This document shows positions 34,886 to 44,065 of a stretch of 64,000 nt of DNA, in pieces. Position 1 is the first letter of the stretch. Every line of letters begins with the position of its first letter. The DNA comes from Janibacter sp. A1S7 (GTDB taxonomy: Bacteria; Actinomycetota; Actinomycetes; Actinomycetales; Dermatophilaceae), in contig NZ_CP144913.1 of NCBI RefSeq assembly GCF_037198315.1, positions 3,162,001 to 3,226,000 of the forward strand, written 5' to 3'. Made by a program: the position numbers and the translations under genes. Below the pieces are notes generated by a model, which saw only the letters and a list, made by a program, of their open reading frames with translations, ran no database searches and had not been told where the DNA came from.

Positions 34886-35644
34886 GTGCGGACACTGCCA
34901 CGGTGGCGCGAGATCAGCGACGACCTCCTGCACCGGGTGCAGGAGGGCGAGTTCGCCCACGGCTTCCCGGGTGAGCTGGCGCTGTCCGAGCGCTACGGGG
35001 TCAGCCGTGGCACGATCCGGCAGGCCCTGACCCCGCTGCGCGAGCAGGGGATCGTCGGCGGCGGGCGCGGTCGTCGCCCCTACGTGATCAACACCAGCCG
35101 CACGTCCGGCTTCGGGCCGATGTACAGCCTGCGCGACGCCATCACCGCCCGGGGCGGGAACGAGAGCTCCGAGGTCGTCGCTCAGCGCATCGTGACCAGC
35201 CCCCAGGTGTCCACCGCCCTCGGGCTGGCGGCGCAGACCCCCTTCGTCCACGTGGCACGGGTGCGCACGGCCGACGGTGCCCCCTTCGCCATGGACCGAC
35301 TGTGGATCATCGCCTCCGCCGCCGAGCCGCTGCTCGAGGCGGACCTCACGGAGACCTCCGTCCACGACGTGCTGCGCACCCGGTGCGGCGTCGAGTTCGA
35401 CGCCGGGGTGGAGTACACCCACTCCGTCCCGGCGAGCGCCGAGGTCGCCGACCGGCTCGCAGTCGACGAAGGGAGCCCCCTCCTGACCGTCCGCCGCAAG
35501 TCCTGCCTCGCCGGCCGGCCGGCGGAGCTGCGCGACACCTGCGCCGTCGGCGACCGGGTCACCCTGACCCACGTCTTCGGCGACGCCTCGGCCGTCCTGG
35601 ACTGCGGCGGGGACGGGCGGCCCATCGAGATCCCGTGGGACTGA
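34886..35644 (+). CDS. GntR family (HutC/UTRA-type) regulator
   Basis: 252 residues from GTG 34886 with GGGAGG upstream; the ATG 30 bases earlier lies inside the operator and lacks a site. N-terminal winged helix (LPRWREISDDLLHRVQEGEF, LALSERYGVSRGTIRQALTPL) followed by a UTRA ligand-binding domain (VVAQRIV.. to PAELRDTCAVGDRVTLTH). Represses targets until an unknown small molecule binds. Divergent from the thiol-redox operon with one shared operator. Confidence 0.88.
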   Translation: MRTLPRWREISDDLLHRVQEGEFAHGFPGELALSERYGVSRGTIRQALTPLREQGIVGGGRGRRPYVINTSRTSGFGPMYSLRDAITARGGNESSEVVAQRIVTSPQVSTALGLAAQTPFVHVARVRTADGAPFAMDRLWIIASAAEPLLEADLTETSVHDVLRTRCGVEFDAGVEYTHSVPASAEVADRLAVDEGSPLLTVRRKSCLAGRPAELRDTCAVGDRVTLTHVFGDASAVLDCGGDGRPIEIPWD

Positions 35645-35702
35645 GCGAGAACCGACGTGACGTCGCCGTCCCGCGCCCGGCGCACTGCCCGCCCCTGACG
35701 AG

Positions 35703-37079
35703 TCAGACTCCCGCGGGGGCCCGCTCCGCCCAGGCGGCGTAGCCACCGACCAGGTCGGTCACGTCAGCGTGGCCGTGCGAGCGCAGCAGGCTCGCTGCGA
35801 CCGAGGAGCGCCACCCACTGGCGCAGTGCACCAGCACCGGCCGGTCGCTCGGCAGCTCACCGTGGCGGTCCGCCAGCTCGGCCAGCGGGATGTGCACGGC
35901 CTCGGGGATGAGCTGACCGTCCTCGCGCTCGCCGTCGTTGCGGACATCGAGGAGGACGGTCCCGTCGGCGAGGTCCCCTATCTCCGGCACGGCGATGCGC
36001 TGTGCGGCGGTCACCAGGTCGGACAGCGCCGCGAGGGCGGTGGCGGGCTCCTGCACGTAGCCCACGACGGAGTCGAAGCCGATGCGTCCCAGACGCAGGG
36101 CGGCCTCGCCCTGACGGCCCGGCTCGGTGAGGACGAGGATCTCGGCCTCGTGGTCCAGGACCGTGCCCGCGGTCTCGGCGAATCGGCCGTCGAGGCCCAC
36201 GTTGACCGACCCCGTCAGGTGCTCGACGGCGAACTCCTCGGGCGAACGGGTGTCGACGACGACGGCCCCGCCCTCGATCGCGGCACGTACCTCGGTCGGC
36301 GTGAAGGGGACGACCGGCTCGTCCGGGTCGAGCAGCTCCCGGTTGCGCAGGTTCAGCGCGGCGTCGACCTGGAAGTAGGCCGGCGCGGAGGGCTGACCCG
36401 TGGTCACCATGTCGACGAACTCCTCCACCGACATCTGCGCGGCGAAGGGGTTGGTCTCGCGCTGGGCGCCGATGTTCGACTCGAGCTCGTCGGACAGACC
36501 GCGGCCACAGGAGGACCCGGCGCCGTGGGCCGGCATCACCCTGGTCGTCCCGGGCAGCGTGAGCAGGACGTCGTGCAGCGTGCCGTACATGGCCTCGGCC
36601 AGGGGCTGGGGGGTGGACCCGTCGGAGACGACCAGGTCGGGTCGACCGACCCCGCCGATGAAGAGCGAGTCGCCGGTGAGCACCGCGTGCGCGGTGCCGT
36701 GCTCGAGGACGAGCACGCTGATCGACTCCCAGGTGTGGCCGGGGGTCTCCAGGATCTCCAGGGTCACCTCGTCTCCCAGCTCGATCCGGTCGCCCCGGCC
36801 CAGGCTGCGCACCTCGAACTCGGCACGCTCGGCGGCAGTGGGGCCATAGCCGATCCACGCACCGGTCGCGGCGGCGAGCTCCAGGTGGCCGGCGACGAAG
36901 TCGGCGTGCACGTGGGTGTTGATGACGCCCACGATGTCGAGGCCCTGTTCCTTGGCATCAGCCAGGTACTCGCTGATGTCGCGTCGCGGGTCGACGACGA
37001 CGGCCTTGCCGGTGCCTTCGTCGGCGATGAGGTACGAGCCGTGCGACAGGCAGCCCAGGTAGTACTGCGTGAGGATCAT
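35703..37079 (-). CDS. persulfide-dioxygenase-type MBL hydrolase with two rhodanese domains
   Basis: 458 residues. N-terminal metallo-beta-lactamase domain with iron ligands in INTHVHADFVAGH (H56, H58, D60, H65), TPGHTWES and LTGDSLFIGGVGR, the ETHE1/persulfide dioxygenase pattern. Two rhodanese domains follow: the first inactive (no Cys), the second with VLVHCASGWRSSVAAS, supplying the persulfide-carrying cysteine. Oxidises glutathione or low-molecular-weight persulfide to sulfite. Last gene of the five-gene sulfur operon. Confidence 0.9.
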   Translation of the reverse strand: MILTQYYLGCLSHGSYLIADEGTGKAVVVDPRRDISEYLADAKEQGLDIVGVINTHVHADFVAGHLELAAATGAWIGYGPTAAERAEFEVRSLGRGDRIELGDEVTLEILETPGHTWESISVLVLEHGTAHAVLTGDSLFIGGVGRPDLVVSDGSTPQPLAEAMYGTLHDVLLTLPGTTRVMPAHGAGSSCGRGLSDELESNIGAQRETNPFAAQMSVEEFVDMVTTGQPSAPAYFQVDAALNLRNRELLDPDEPVVPFTPTEVRAAIEGGAVVVDTRSPEEFAVEHLTGSVNVGLDGRFAETAGTVLDHEAEILVLTEPGRQGEAALRLGRIGFDSVVGYVQEPATALAALSDLVTAAQRIAVPEIGDLADGTVLLDVRNDGEREDGQLIPEAVHIPLAELADRHGELPSDRPVLVHCASGWRSSVAASLLRSHGHADVTDLVGGYAAWAERAPAGV

Positions 37080-37107
37080 CGGATCTCTCTCCTTCGGTGC
37101 ATGTGGG

Positions 37108-37695
37108 TCAGCGGCGGCCCTCGCGCAGCTGCGCGAAGACCGTCTCGGGGGCGGGCATGTTGCGGCGGTTGTACGGGAGCTTGGACAGCAGCATCCCCAT
37201 CGCGCAGGTGTCGGTCAGGGCCGCTCCGGTGAGACCGGCTCCGATCCCGGCAGAGATCCACTTGGCCTGTGGCACGACGGTGCTCGCGAGGACTCCGGTC
37301 AGCACGATGGAACCGGCCACCAGGCGGACCTGCCGCTCGAGGTCCCACGTGCCGTCGCCGCGCACGACGTCGCCACCGGCGCTCTCCCACGCGGTGATCC
37401 CGCCGTCGAGGATGTGCAGGTTGGGCAGACCGGCCGTGGCCAACGCACCCTCGGCGCGGCAGGCGCGGCCACCGGAGCGGCAGACGAGGACGACGTGGTC
37501 GTCGAGGTGCTCGACCAGCTCACGGCGGTGCTCCTCGAGGAGATCCAGGGGCACGTTGTAGGAGCCGGGGATGTGCACGTCGGCGAACTCGCCGGGGGTG
37601 CGCACGTCGATGATGCGGCCGGTGGGTCCGTCCATCCAGTCGCGCAGTTGCGCGACGTCGAGGGTGGCGGGCCGGGTGGCGGTGTCAGTGGTCAC
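37108..37695 (-). CDS. rhodanese with C-terminal membrane anchor (DUF2892)
   Basis: 195 residues from GTG 37695 (GGAAGGAC upstream). Rhodanese domain IIDVRTPGEFADVHIPGSYN with active-site Cys in VVLVCRSGGRACRAEGAL, then two membrane helices of the DUF2892 type (VRLVAGSIVLTGVLAS and ISAGIGAGLTGAALT). Moves sulfane sulfur at the inner face of the membrane. Lies between the TauE/SafE exporter and the persulfide dioxygenase gene, which starts 28 bases downstream. Confidence 0.9.
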   Translation of the reverse strand: MTTDTATRPATLDVAQLRDWMDGPTGRIIDVRTPGEFADVHIPGSYNVPLDLLEEHRRELVEHLDDHVVLVCRSGGRACRAEGALATAGLPNLHILDGGITAWESAGGDVVRGDGTWDLERQVRLVAGSIVLTGVLASTVVPQAKWISAGIGAGLTGAALTDTCAMGMLLSKLPYNRRNMPAPETVFAQLREGRR

Positions 37696-37732
37696 GGGGG
37701 TCCTTCCGGATGGTGGTGGTGCTGGGTTCGGG

Positions 37733-38542
37733 TCAGGCCAGCAGCGCTGGCACGGACTGCGCGGCGGTGAAGGCGGCGATGGCCAGGACGAGCACCGCGA
37801 ATGCTTGCGAGAGTCGCTCTGCAGGGAGTCGGTCGGCGACGCGGCTGCCGACGAGACTGCCGACGACGGCGACCGCGGCGAAGCCGAGGATGAGGGGCCA
37901 GTCGAGATCGCCGACGCCCTGCTGCGCCCGTGCTGCCAGCGCCGTCGCGCTGTTGATGGCGACGACGAGCAGGGAGGTGCCCACCGCCACCGGCATGGTG
38001 AAGCCGAGGACGAGCACGAGGGCGGGGACGAGCACGAAGCCACCACCGACGCCGAGGAAGCCGGTCAGCAGCCCGACGAGGGTGGCCGCGACCACGAGCT
38101 TGAGCAGCCGTGGGCACGCGCAGGTCAGGGGTCGGAGGGTGAGGATCGGCTCATGGGGTCCGGCCTCCTCGCTCCGCGGTGCCCCGGCGCGGCTGCGCCG
38201 CAGCATCAGGACGGCGACGACGACCATGAGTACCGCGAAGACGGTCATCAGGACCTCACCGGGAACGGCCCGGGAGGCCGCCGACCCGGCGAAGGAGCCG
38301 GCCGTGCCCAGCAGGCCGAAGGTCAGACCCTGACCGAACCGCACGCGCTGCGCACGGTGGTGCGCCGGCAGTGACAGCAGGGAGGTGATGCCCACGATGA
38401 TCAGCGAGCTGGTCGTCGCGGTCACCGGGTCCTGCCCCAGCACGTGCACGAGAGCCGGAACGGCCAGGATCGACCCTCCTCCGCCCAGGGCTCCGAGGGC
38501 CAGACCGATGATCAGGCCGAGGGGGATGACTGCGAAGGGCAC
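37733..38542 (-). CDS. TauE/SafE (TSUP) sulfite/organosulfur exporter
   Basis: 269 residues from GTG 38542, with seven to eight transmembrane segments. The duplicated GLALGALGGGGSILAVPALVHVLG and GFLGVGGGFVLVPALVLVLG motifs are diagnostic. A cytoplasmic loop has CAC. In sulfur-oxidation operons these proteins export sulfite or import thiosulfate-like anions; here it would remove the sulfite made by the dioxygenase. Starts 7 bases after the Cys-rich miniprotein. Confidence 0.9.
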   Translation of the reverse strand: MPFAVIPLGLIIGLALGALGGGGSILAVPALVHVLGQDPVTATTSSLIIVGITSLLSLPAHHRAQRVRFGQGLTFGLLGTAGSFAGSAASRAVPGEVLMTVFAVLMVVVAVLMLRRSRAGAPRSEEAGPHEPILTLRPLTCACPRLLKLVVAATLVGLLTGFLGVGGGFVLVPALVLVLGFTMPVAVGTSLLVVAINSATALAARAQQGVGDLDWPLILGFAAVAVVGSLVGSRVADRLPAERLSQAFAVLVLAIAAFTAAQSVPALLA

Positions 38543-38549
38543 CGGCGGC

Positions 38550-38729
38550 TCAGCCGCGGCCGAAGAGGCGGGCGAGGGGCCCGCGGGTGGCGGTGTCCCC
38601 CTTCGTCGGGGTGGAGTGTCCGGGGCAGCGCTGGCTGCCGGGCACCGACTTCATCACCTGGTCGACGTGCTGGCCGCAGCCGGCCCAGGTGGTCTTGCCG
38701 CACTGGCGGCAGGTCGCTTGACGGCACAT
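38550..38729 (-). CDS. 59-residue cysteine-rich miniprotein
   Basis: ATG 38729 follows AAGGAGACCCCC. The product begins MCRQATCRQCGKTTWAGCGQ and ends near GPLARLFGRG; its six cysteines are at 2, 7, 10, 18 and 33 plus the paired QRCPGH region, close to a zinc-ribbon layout (CRQC...C...C). No known family, but its position between the MBL/rhodanese gene and the TSUP exporter, with good ribosome sites on both sides, argues it is real. Could carry sulfane sulfur or bind zinc. Exact cysteine count past residue 30 is by eye. Confidence 0.72.
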   Translation of the reverse strand: MCRQATCRQCGKTTWAGCGQHVDQVMKSVPGSQRCPGHSTPTKGDTATRGPLARLFGRG

Positions 38730-38762
38730 GGGGGTCTCCTTGGGTCAGGGGGGAAGGGTGTG

Positions 38763-40139
38763 TCAGCGGGAGGAGGTCATCGGCAGCCCGGCGTCGCCGG
38801 CATTGCCGAAGGCGTCGTCGACGAGCACGACCGTGTGGTCGCGCGCCGCGAGGACCGATGCGGCGATCGAGGCCCGGTAGCCGCTGCCGCAGTGGACCCA
38901 CAGCTCGCGGTCGGGGACCTCGTCGATGCGGTCGAGGAGCTCGCCGATCGGGACGTTCTGCGCGCCCTCGATGTGGCTGTCCTCGTACTCGCCCACGAGG
39001 CGGACGTCGAGGACGTGCACCGGACGGTGGTGGCGCACCTGGGACAGGTCGGCGAAGACCGCGGTCTCCAGGGTGCCCAGTGGACGGTCGGTCCAGTCCT
39101 GCGGCCCACCGGTGGCGGCGCCGGCGATCCGGTCCAGGCCGATCCGGACCATCTCGCGCTGGGCCTGGGCGACCTGCTCGGAGCTCTCACCGAGCAGGGT
39201 GACCCGGGCGCCCCAGGGGATGAGCCACCCGAGGTAGGTGGAGAACTGGCCGTCGAGGCCGAAGTTCAGCGTCCCGGTCATGTGCCCGGCCGCGAAGGCG
39301 GTGCGGGTGCGCAGGTCCACGACCCACTCGCCAGCGTCGATGCGCCGGGCGAGGGTGTCCTTGTCGGCCCGCTCGGGGGCGCTCAGGTCGGCCTCGGTCG
39401 GCCCCGCGGCGTTGGCCGGGGTCATGTGGACGTAGTAGGCCGGGTAGGCGTCGAGGCCCGCGAGGGTGTCGGCGACCCACTGCTCCTCCTCCTGGGTGAG
39501 CGCGGGGTTGGTGCGCTTCTCCTCGCCGATCGTCGACTCGGTGGCGCCGCCGGTGGACCCGGCGGAGCAGAAGGAGCCGAACCCGTGGGTCGGCAGTACG
39601 TCCGCCTGCTCCGGAAGCTCCTCCGCGAGGCGGTTGATCGAGGCGAACTGGTGGCGCACCAGGTCGTCCGTGTGCTCCTGGCCGAGCAGGTCCGGGCGAC
39701 CCGTGGCCCCGAAGAGCAGCGACCCGCCGGTGAAGACCGCCGAGGCGGTGGCCCCGGAGTCGGTGACCGTCTCCACCGCGTACGAGAGGTGGGTGAAGGT
39801 GTGGCCCGGAGTCGCGATGGCCCGCACGCGCATCGTCGGGGAGATCTCCACGACGTCACCGTCACGGATCGGCTCGCGGTCGAAGGAGACCTCGTCCTGA
39901 CCGTTGACGTGGTAGCGGGCGCCGAGACGGCGCGCCAGGGCCAGGCCCCCGGTCACGTAGTCGTTGTGGAGGTGCGTCTCGAAGACGTCGGTGATCCGCA
40001 CCCCGGCCTCGTCGGCGGCCGCGAGCACGCGGTCGATGTCCCGCTGGGGGTCGACGACGAAGGCGACGTCGCCGTCATGGGCGAGGTAGGAACGGTCGCC
40101 CAGGCTCGGGGTCTCGATGGTCATGATCGTGGGTTCCAT
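38763..40139 (-). CDS. MBL-fold hydrolase with rhodanese domains (first gene of sulfur operon)
   Basis: 458 residues from ATG 40139 (MEPTIMTIETPSLGDRSY); starts at 40148 or 40124 are possible. Metallo-beta-lactamase domain with ETHLHNDYVTGG, ATPGHTFTHLS and FTGGSLLFGATGRPDLLG, then two rhodanese domains, the last with active Cys in LWVHCGSGYRASIAAS. The first rhodanese lacks the Cys. Related to but distinct from the 35703 protein: G-G replaces the usual G-H after HxHxD. Likely acts on persulfides together with it. The start faces the operator at 40153. Confidence 0.88.
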   Translation of the reverse strand: MEPTIMTIETPSLGDRSYLAHDGDVAFVVDPQRDIDRVLAAADEAGVRITDVFETHLHNDYVTGGLALARRLGARYHVNGQDEVSFDREPIRDGDVVEISPTMRVRAIATPGHTFTHLSYAVETVTDSGATASAVFTGGSLLFGATGRPDLLGQEHTDDLVRHQFASINRLAEELPEQADVLPTHGFGSFCSAGSTGGATESTIGEEKRTNPALTQEEEQWVADTLAGLDAYPAYYVHMTPANAAGPTEADLSAPERADKDTLARRIDAGEWVVDLRTRTAFAAGHMTGTLNFGLDGQFSTYLGWLIPWGARVTLLGESSEQVAQAQREMVRIGLDRIAGAATGGPQDWTDRPLGTLETAVFADLSQVRHHRPVHVLDVRLVGEYEDSHIEGAQNVPIGELLDRIDEVPDRELWVHCGSGYRASIAASVLAARDHTVVLVDDAFGNAGDAGLPMTSSR

Positions 40140-40152
40140 GGGTGACAAATTA

Positions 40153-40168
40153 ATACCCCTAGGGGTAT
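40153..40168. promoter_or_regulatory. CsoR/CstR-type operator
   Basis: ATACCCCTAGGGGTAT, a perfect 16-bp palindrome in the divergent region between the sulfur operon and the DUF302-regulator pair. CsoR-family proteins, including CstR, recognise G-tract palindromes of this type. It lies 14 bases from the MBL gene start. Confidence 0.82.
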
Positions 40169-40214
40169 GCTGTCAACATCGGTCGACACGGCCGCACACC
40201 GAGAGGAGATCGAC

Positions 40215-40911
<697 letters not shown>

Positions 40912-40980
40912 CGGGCGCGGGCCCCTGTTGCGACGGCCCCGGGCTCGGATAGCCTCGAAGCACCGTCAGGAGGCGATGGC

Positions 40981-41442
40981 ATGACCGAGGAACACGACGT
41001 CGAGCGGCTCTCGGTGGACACCTGCTGGGCGCTGATGCGCACGACCACGGTCGGGCGGCTGGCCGTGGTCCTGGACGACCACCCGGACATCTTCCCGATC
41101 AACTACGCGGTCGACCGAGGCACCGCGGTCTTCCGCACGGGCGAAGGGAGCAAGGTCGCCGGCGCCCTGTCCGGCGCCCCCGTCGCCCTCGAGGCCGACG
41201 GCTACGACCACGAGACCGGCCGCGCCTGGAGCGTGGTGGTCAAGGGCAGGGCGCGCACCATCACCGAGGTCGATGACCTGATGGACACCCTTGACCTCGC
41301 CCTCTCCCCCTGGCAGGGGGGCGAGAAGGACCGGTTCATCCGCATCACGCCGGGCGAGGTCACCGGGCGTCGCTTCGGCGTCGTCGATCCGAGCACGTGG
41401 GGCACCCTCCCCAGCGGCTCACCTCGGGCGTCGACGGAGTAG
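40981..41442 (+). CDS. pyridoxamine 5'-phosphate oxidase-like flavin-binding protein
   Basis: 153 residues. Split-barrel flavin fold of the Pyridox_ox_2 type: CWALMRTTTVGRLAVVLDDHPDIFPINYAVDRGTAVFRTGEGSK and GRAWSVVVKGRARTIT. F420- or FMN/haem-binding members exist in actinobacteria; residues do not decide. Seventy bases after the sulfur regulator on the same strand, so co-transcription is possible but not required. Confidence 0.85.
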   Translation: MTEEHDVERLSVDTCWALMRTTTVGRLAVVLDDHPDIFPINYAVDRGTAVFRTGEGSKVAGALSGAPVALEADGYDHETGRAWSVVVKGRARTITEVDDLMDTLDLALSPWQGGEKDRFIRITPGEVTGRRFGVVDPSTWGTLPSGSPRASTE

Positions 41443-41505
41443 GCAGACCGACGGCACCGCCATCTGGTGACGATCACGGCAGCTGAGGTCGTGCGAGCGT
41501 GATGG

Positions 41506-41685
41506 CTACCCGTCGCGCCGCAGCGCGCGCCACCACTCACCGATGCGCCTGACAAGGTCTTCGGAGCGCTCCACGGAGTCGCGGCGACGCTCGCGCTCGA
41601 GTTCCTTCTCGGCCATGAATGTCTTCGCGTCCTTCTCGGTGCGTGTCCGCACCCAGTGGCCGCTTCCTCCGAGACCGTAGGCCAT
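41506..41685 (-). CDS. small charged hypothetical protein
   Basis: 59 residues from ATG 41685, chosen for GGAAGGAG 8 bases upstream; a GTG three codons earlier is also in frame. MAYGLGGSGHWVRTRTEKDA then a highly charged helix rich in Glu and Arg (KELERERRRDSVERSEDLVRR) and WWRALRRDG at the end. No family recognised. Soluble, perhaps a coiled-coil adaptor. Confidence 0.55.
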   Translation of the reverse strand: MAYGLGGSGHWVRTRTEKDAKTFMAEKELERERRRDSVERSEDLVRRIGEWWRALRRDG

Positions 41686-41969
41686 GGCCCCCACTCCTTC
41701 CGATCATTGGACGGGACTACCGAGTCCCTCGACGGTAGCAGCGAAACGCCACACCGGGCCCGGTCTGCCGGCAACCAATCCCGGGCCGCTCGAGGTTCGT
41801 GCTGCGGGGGAGGCAGCTCGGCCGGTTTGCCGCGGTGACGCGGCGCCCGCCGACCCACTTGGCCTGCGCCGCAAGGCGATCGGGAATCAAACCGTTCTCC
41901 TTCCCGCTGAACCGGACAGTTGTCCCACACACGTGACCGGACAGGTCACCAGCACAAGGAGTCGCACAG

Positions 41970-42665
41970 ATGGTCGTCTACAACGAACTCGTCGCGGTCA
42001 CAGCGGGCGCCGGCCTGCTGGGCTTCGCCTGGTTCCTCAAGCAGCTCGTCCAGGACCGGGTCGTCGAGAGCGAGGGATGGGCGGCGTTCTTCGGCATCAC
42101 CGGGCTGCTCCTGCTGATCACGGGTCTGCACACGACCATGACCTGGCCCTTCGGCGGCGAGGGCTTCGAGTACGCCAACATCGCCTTCGGCCAGCCCGCG
42201 GCAGGATTCGGCGCCCTTCTCCTCTTCGCCGCGATCTACCTGTGGCGCCACCGGGAGCTGTTCTCCGGTGATCTCGACGCGGCCACCGTGAACGCGACGG
42301 CCCTGCGGGCCCTGAAGCCAGTGAGCATCTTCGTCGGCGCACTCGGCCTGGCCATGGGGGTGCTGGCCATCACCTTCGTCCGCTTCCAGCTCGGAGCCGC
42401 CCCGCCGGAGGAGCCGATCAGTGGTCGCTTCGGTCACCTGCCGATCCTCGAGGCGCTCTTCCTCGGTGGGCTCTGGGGCATCGTGGCCGTCGGGGCCATC
42501 CTCTTCGCGATCGCGCTGCTCACCGATCGTCCCGGGCTGCTGCGCTGGGCCATCTGGGCGTGGGTCATCGGCGGCGTGGTGTTCCTGCTCTTCGGTGCGA
42601 TGAACTTCTACACGCACATCGGGATGTACTACAACATCGAGCACGGCACCATGCACAAGTGGTGA
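41970..42665 (+). CDS. DUF981 family membrane protein
   Basis: 231 residues with six hydrophobic segments. The pattern GITGLLLLITGLHTTMTWPF, NIAFGQPAAGFGALLLFAAIYLWR and GAMNFYTHIGMYYN suits the DUF981 group. Function unknown. The first Met follows GGAGTCGCACAG. The 284 bases upstream hold no gene. Confidence 0.75.
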   Translation: MVVYNELVAVTAGAGLLGFAWFLKQLVQDRVVESEGWAAFFGITGLLLLITGLHTTMTWPFGGEGFEYANIAFGQPAAGFGALLLFAAIYLWRHRELFSGDLDAATVNATALRALKPVSIFVGALGLAMGVLAITFVRFQLGAAPPEEPISGRFGHLPILEALFLGGLWGIVAVGAILFAIALLTDRPGLLRWAIWAWVIGGVVFLLFGAMNFYTHIGMYYNIEHGTMHKW

Positions 42666-42739
42666 CGACGCGCTGAACCAACCGAAGGAGGCGCCGACGG
42701 TGGGCGCTCCTGCGCGGAGGCGGGCCCTACGCTGAGGTC

Positions 42740-44065
42740 GTGTCCCGCCTCCGCGCCGTCTCGTTGGTCCTGCTCGTCATCGTGCTCGTCGCCACGGTCG
42801 GTGGGTACTGGTACGCCCGGCCGTTGCTGCTCACCGGCACCGGGTACGCCGCGCACAATGCCTGCGCCCTGCAGGAGATCGCCGGCCGCAGCGACCCGGA
42901 GGACGACCTCCCGCCCAACCCACTGGTCCCCCTCCTGAGCAGTGACGTCGACGAGAACGGCGCCTCCTCCAGCGTGCTCGGCATCCTCAGCACGCAGCGC
43001 GCGTGGGCGACGCACGGGTACGGGTGCACCCTCGCCGACGAGCGTCCCGAGCTCGACGACCCGACTGCGGTGACCGCGTCGGGCAACCCCTTCGCCGATG
43101 CCTCGCGACCCGCGCCGGATCCCGCCGTCGAGACAGCCGTCGACACCGCCTTCGGCCAGGACCTCCCCCCGCAGGAGCAGGAGGACCTGGGCACCCGCGC
43201 CGTCGTCGTCCTCCAGGACGGCGAGCTCGTCGCCGAGCGCTACGCCGACGGCTTCGACCGGGAGACACCGCAGCTGGGGTGGTCGATGGCCAAGAGCGTG
43301 ACCAACCTGCTCGTCGGTCGGCTGGTCATGCAGGACGCGGTTGGTCTCGAGGACGACCACCTGCGTCCGGAGTGGGACGACGGCCGTGGCGAGATCACCA
43401 TCCGCAACCTGCTGCAGATGACCAGCGGGCTGGCCTGGGACGAGACGTACGCGCTGGGCACGCCGATCACCCGCATGCTCTACCTGGAGGAGGACATGGG
43501 CTCCTACGTCGCCTCCCAGGACCTGGAGCACGAGCCGGGTGAGTACTTCGAGTACTCCAGCGGCAGCACCACGCTGCTGTGCTCGATCCTCACCGAGCGG
43601 TCCGGGACCGGGGCCGATCTGCCCCGACAGGAGGTCTTCGCGCCCCTGGGCCTGGGCAGTGCCGTCCTCGAGCCGGACGGTTCCGGCACGCCGGTCTGCA
43701 GCTCCTACATGTGGGCGACGCCGCTCGACTGGGCGGCGGTCGGCCAGTTCGCGCTGCAGGACGGCGTCTGGGACGAGGAGCGTCTGCTTCCGCAGGGGTG
43801 GATCGAGGAGTCCACGACACCGGCGAGCGTCGCCGATGACGGCCAGGCCTACGGGAGCGGATGGTGGGTCAACAGCCGACCCGACGGCAGTCCCGTGCAC
43901 CCCGAGCTGCCCGAGGACGCCTACTTCGCGCAGGGACACGACGGGCAGAGCATCACCGTGGTGCCGTCGCAGGGTCTGGTCGTGGTGCGGATGGGCTTCA
44001 CCCCGACCCGCGATGACGACCGCTCGGTCCGGCTCGCCGCGGACCTCGTCGAGGCCGTGCGATGA
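42740..44065 (+). CDS. serine beta-lactamase-like hydrolase, membrane anchored
   Basis: 441 residues from GTG 42740. N-terminal signal anchor (VSLVLLVIVLVATVGGYWY), then a class C / 6-aminohexanoate-dimer-hydrolase-type fold: catalytic S-x-x-K in LGWSMAKSVTNLLVG, the Tyr motif YSSGSTT and the third motif HDGQS (for HxG). Works outside the membrane on an ester, amide or peptide. Stop overlaps the next start (ATGA), making it the first of a three-gene run upstream of the heliorhodopsin. Confidence 0.88.
   Translation: MSRLRAVSLVLLVIVLVATVGGYWYARPLLLTGTGYAAHNACALQEIAGRSDPEDDLPPNPLVPLLSSDVDENGASSSVLGILSTQRAWATHGYGCTLADERPELDDPTAVTASGNPFADASRPAPDPAVETAVDTAFGQDLPPQEQEDLGTRAVVVLQDGELVAERYADGFDRETPQLGWSMAKSVTNLLVGRLVMQDAVGLEDDHLRPEWDDGRGEITIRNLLQMTSGLAWDETYALGTPITRMLYLEEDMGSYVASQDLEHEPGEYFEYSSGSTTLLCSILTERSGTGADLPRQEVFAPLGLGSAVLEPDGSGTPVCSSYMWATPLDWAAVGQFALQDGVWDEERLLPQGWIEESTTPASVADDGQAYGSGWWVNSRPDGSPVHPELPEDAYFAQGHDGQSITVVPSQGLVVVRMGFTPTRDDDRSVRLAADLVEAVR

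Noticed and set aside
40912..40980. GGGCCC...GGCCC as a terminator after the sulfur regulator.
   Set aside because: Short imperfect stem expected by chance in such GC-rich DNA; read-through to the next gene is plausible.
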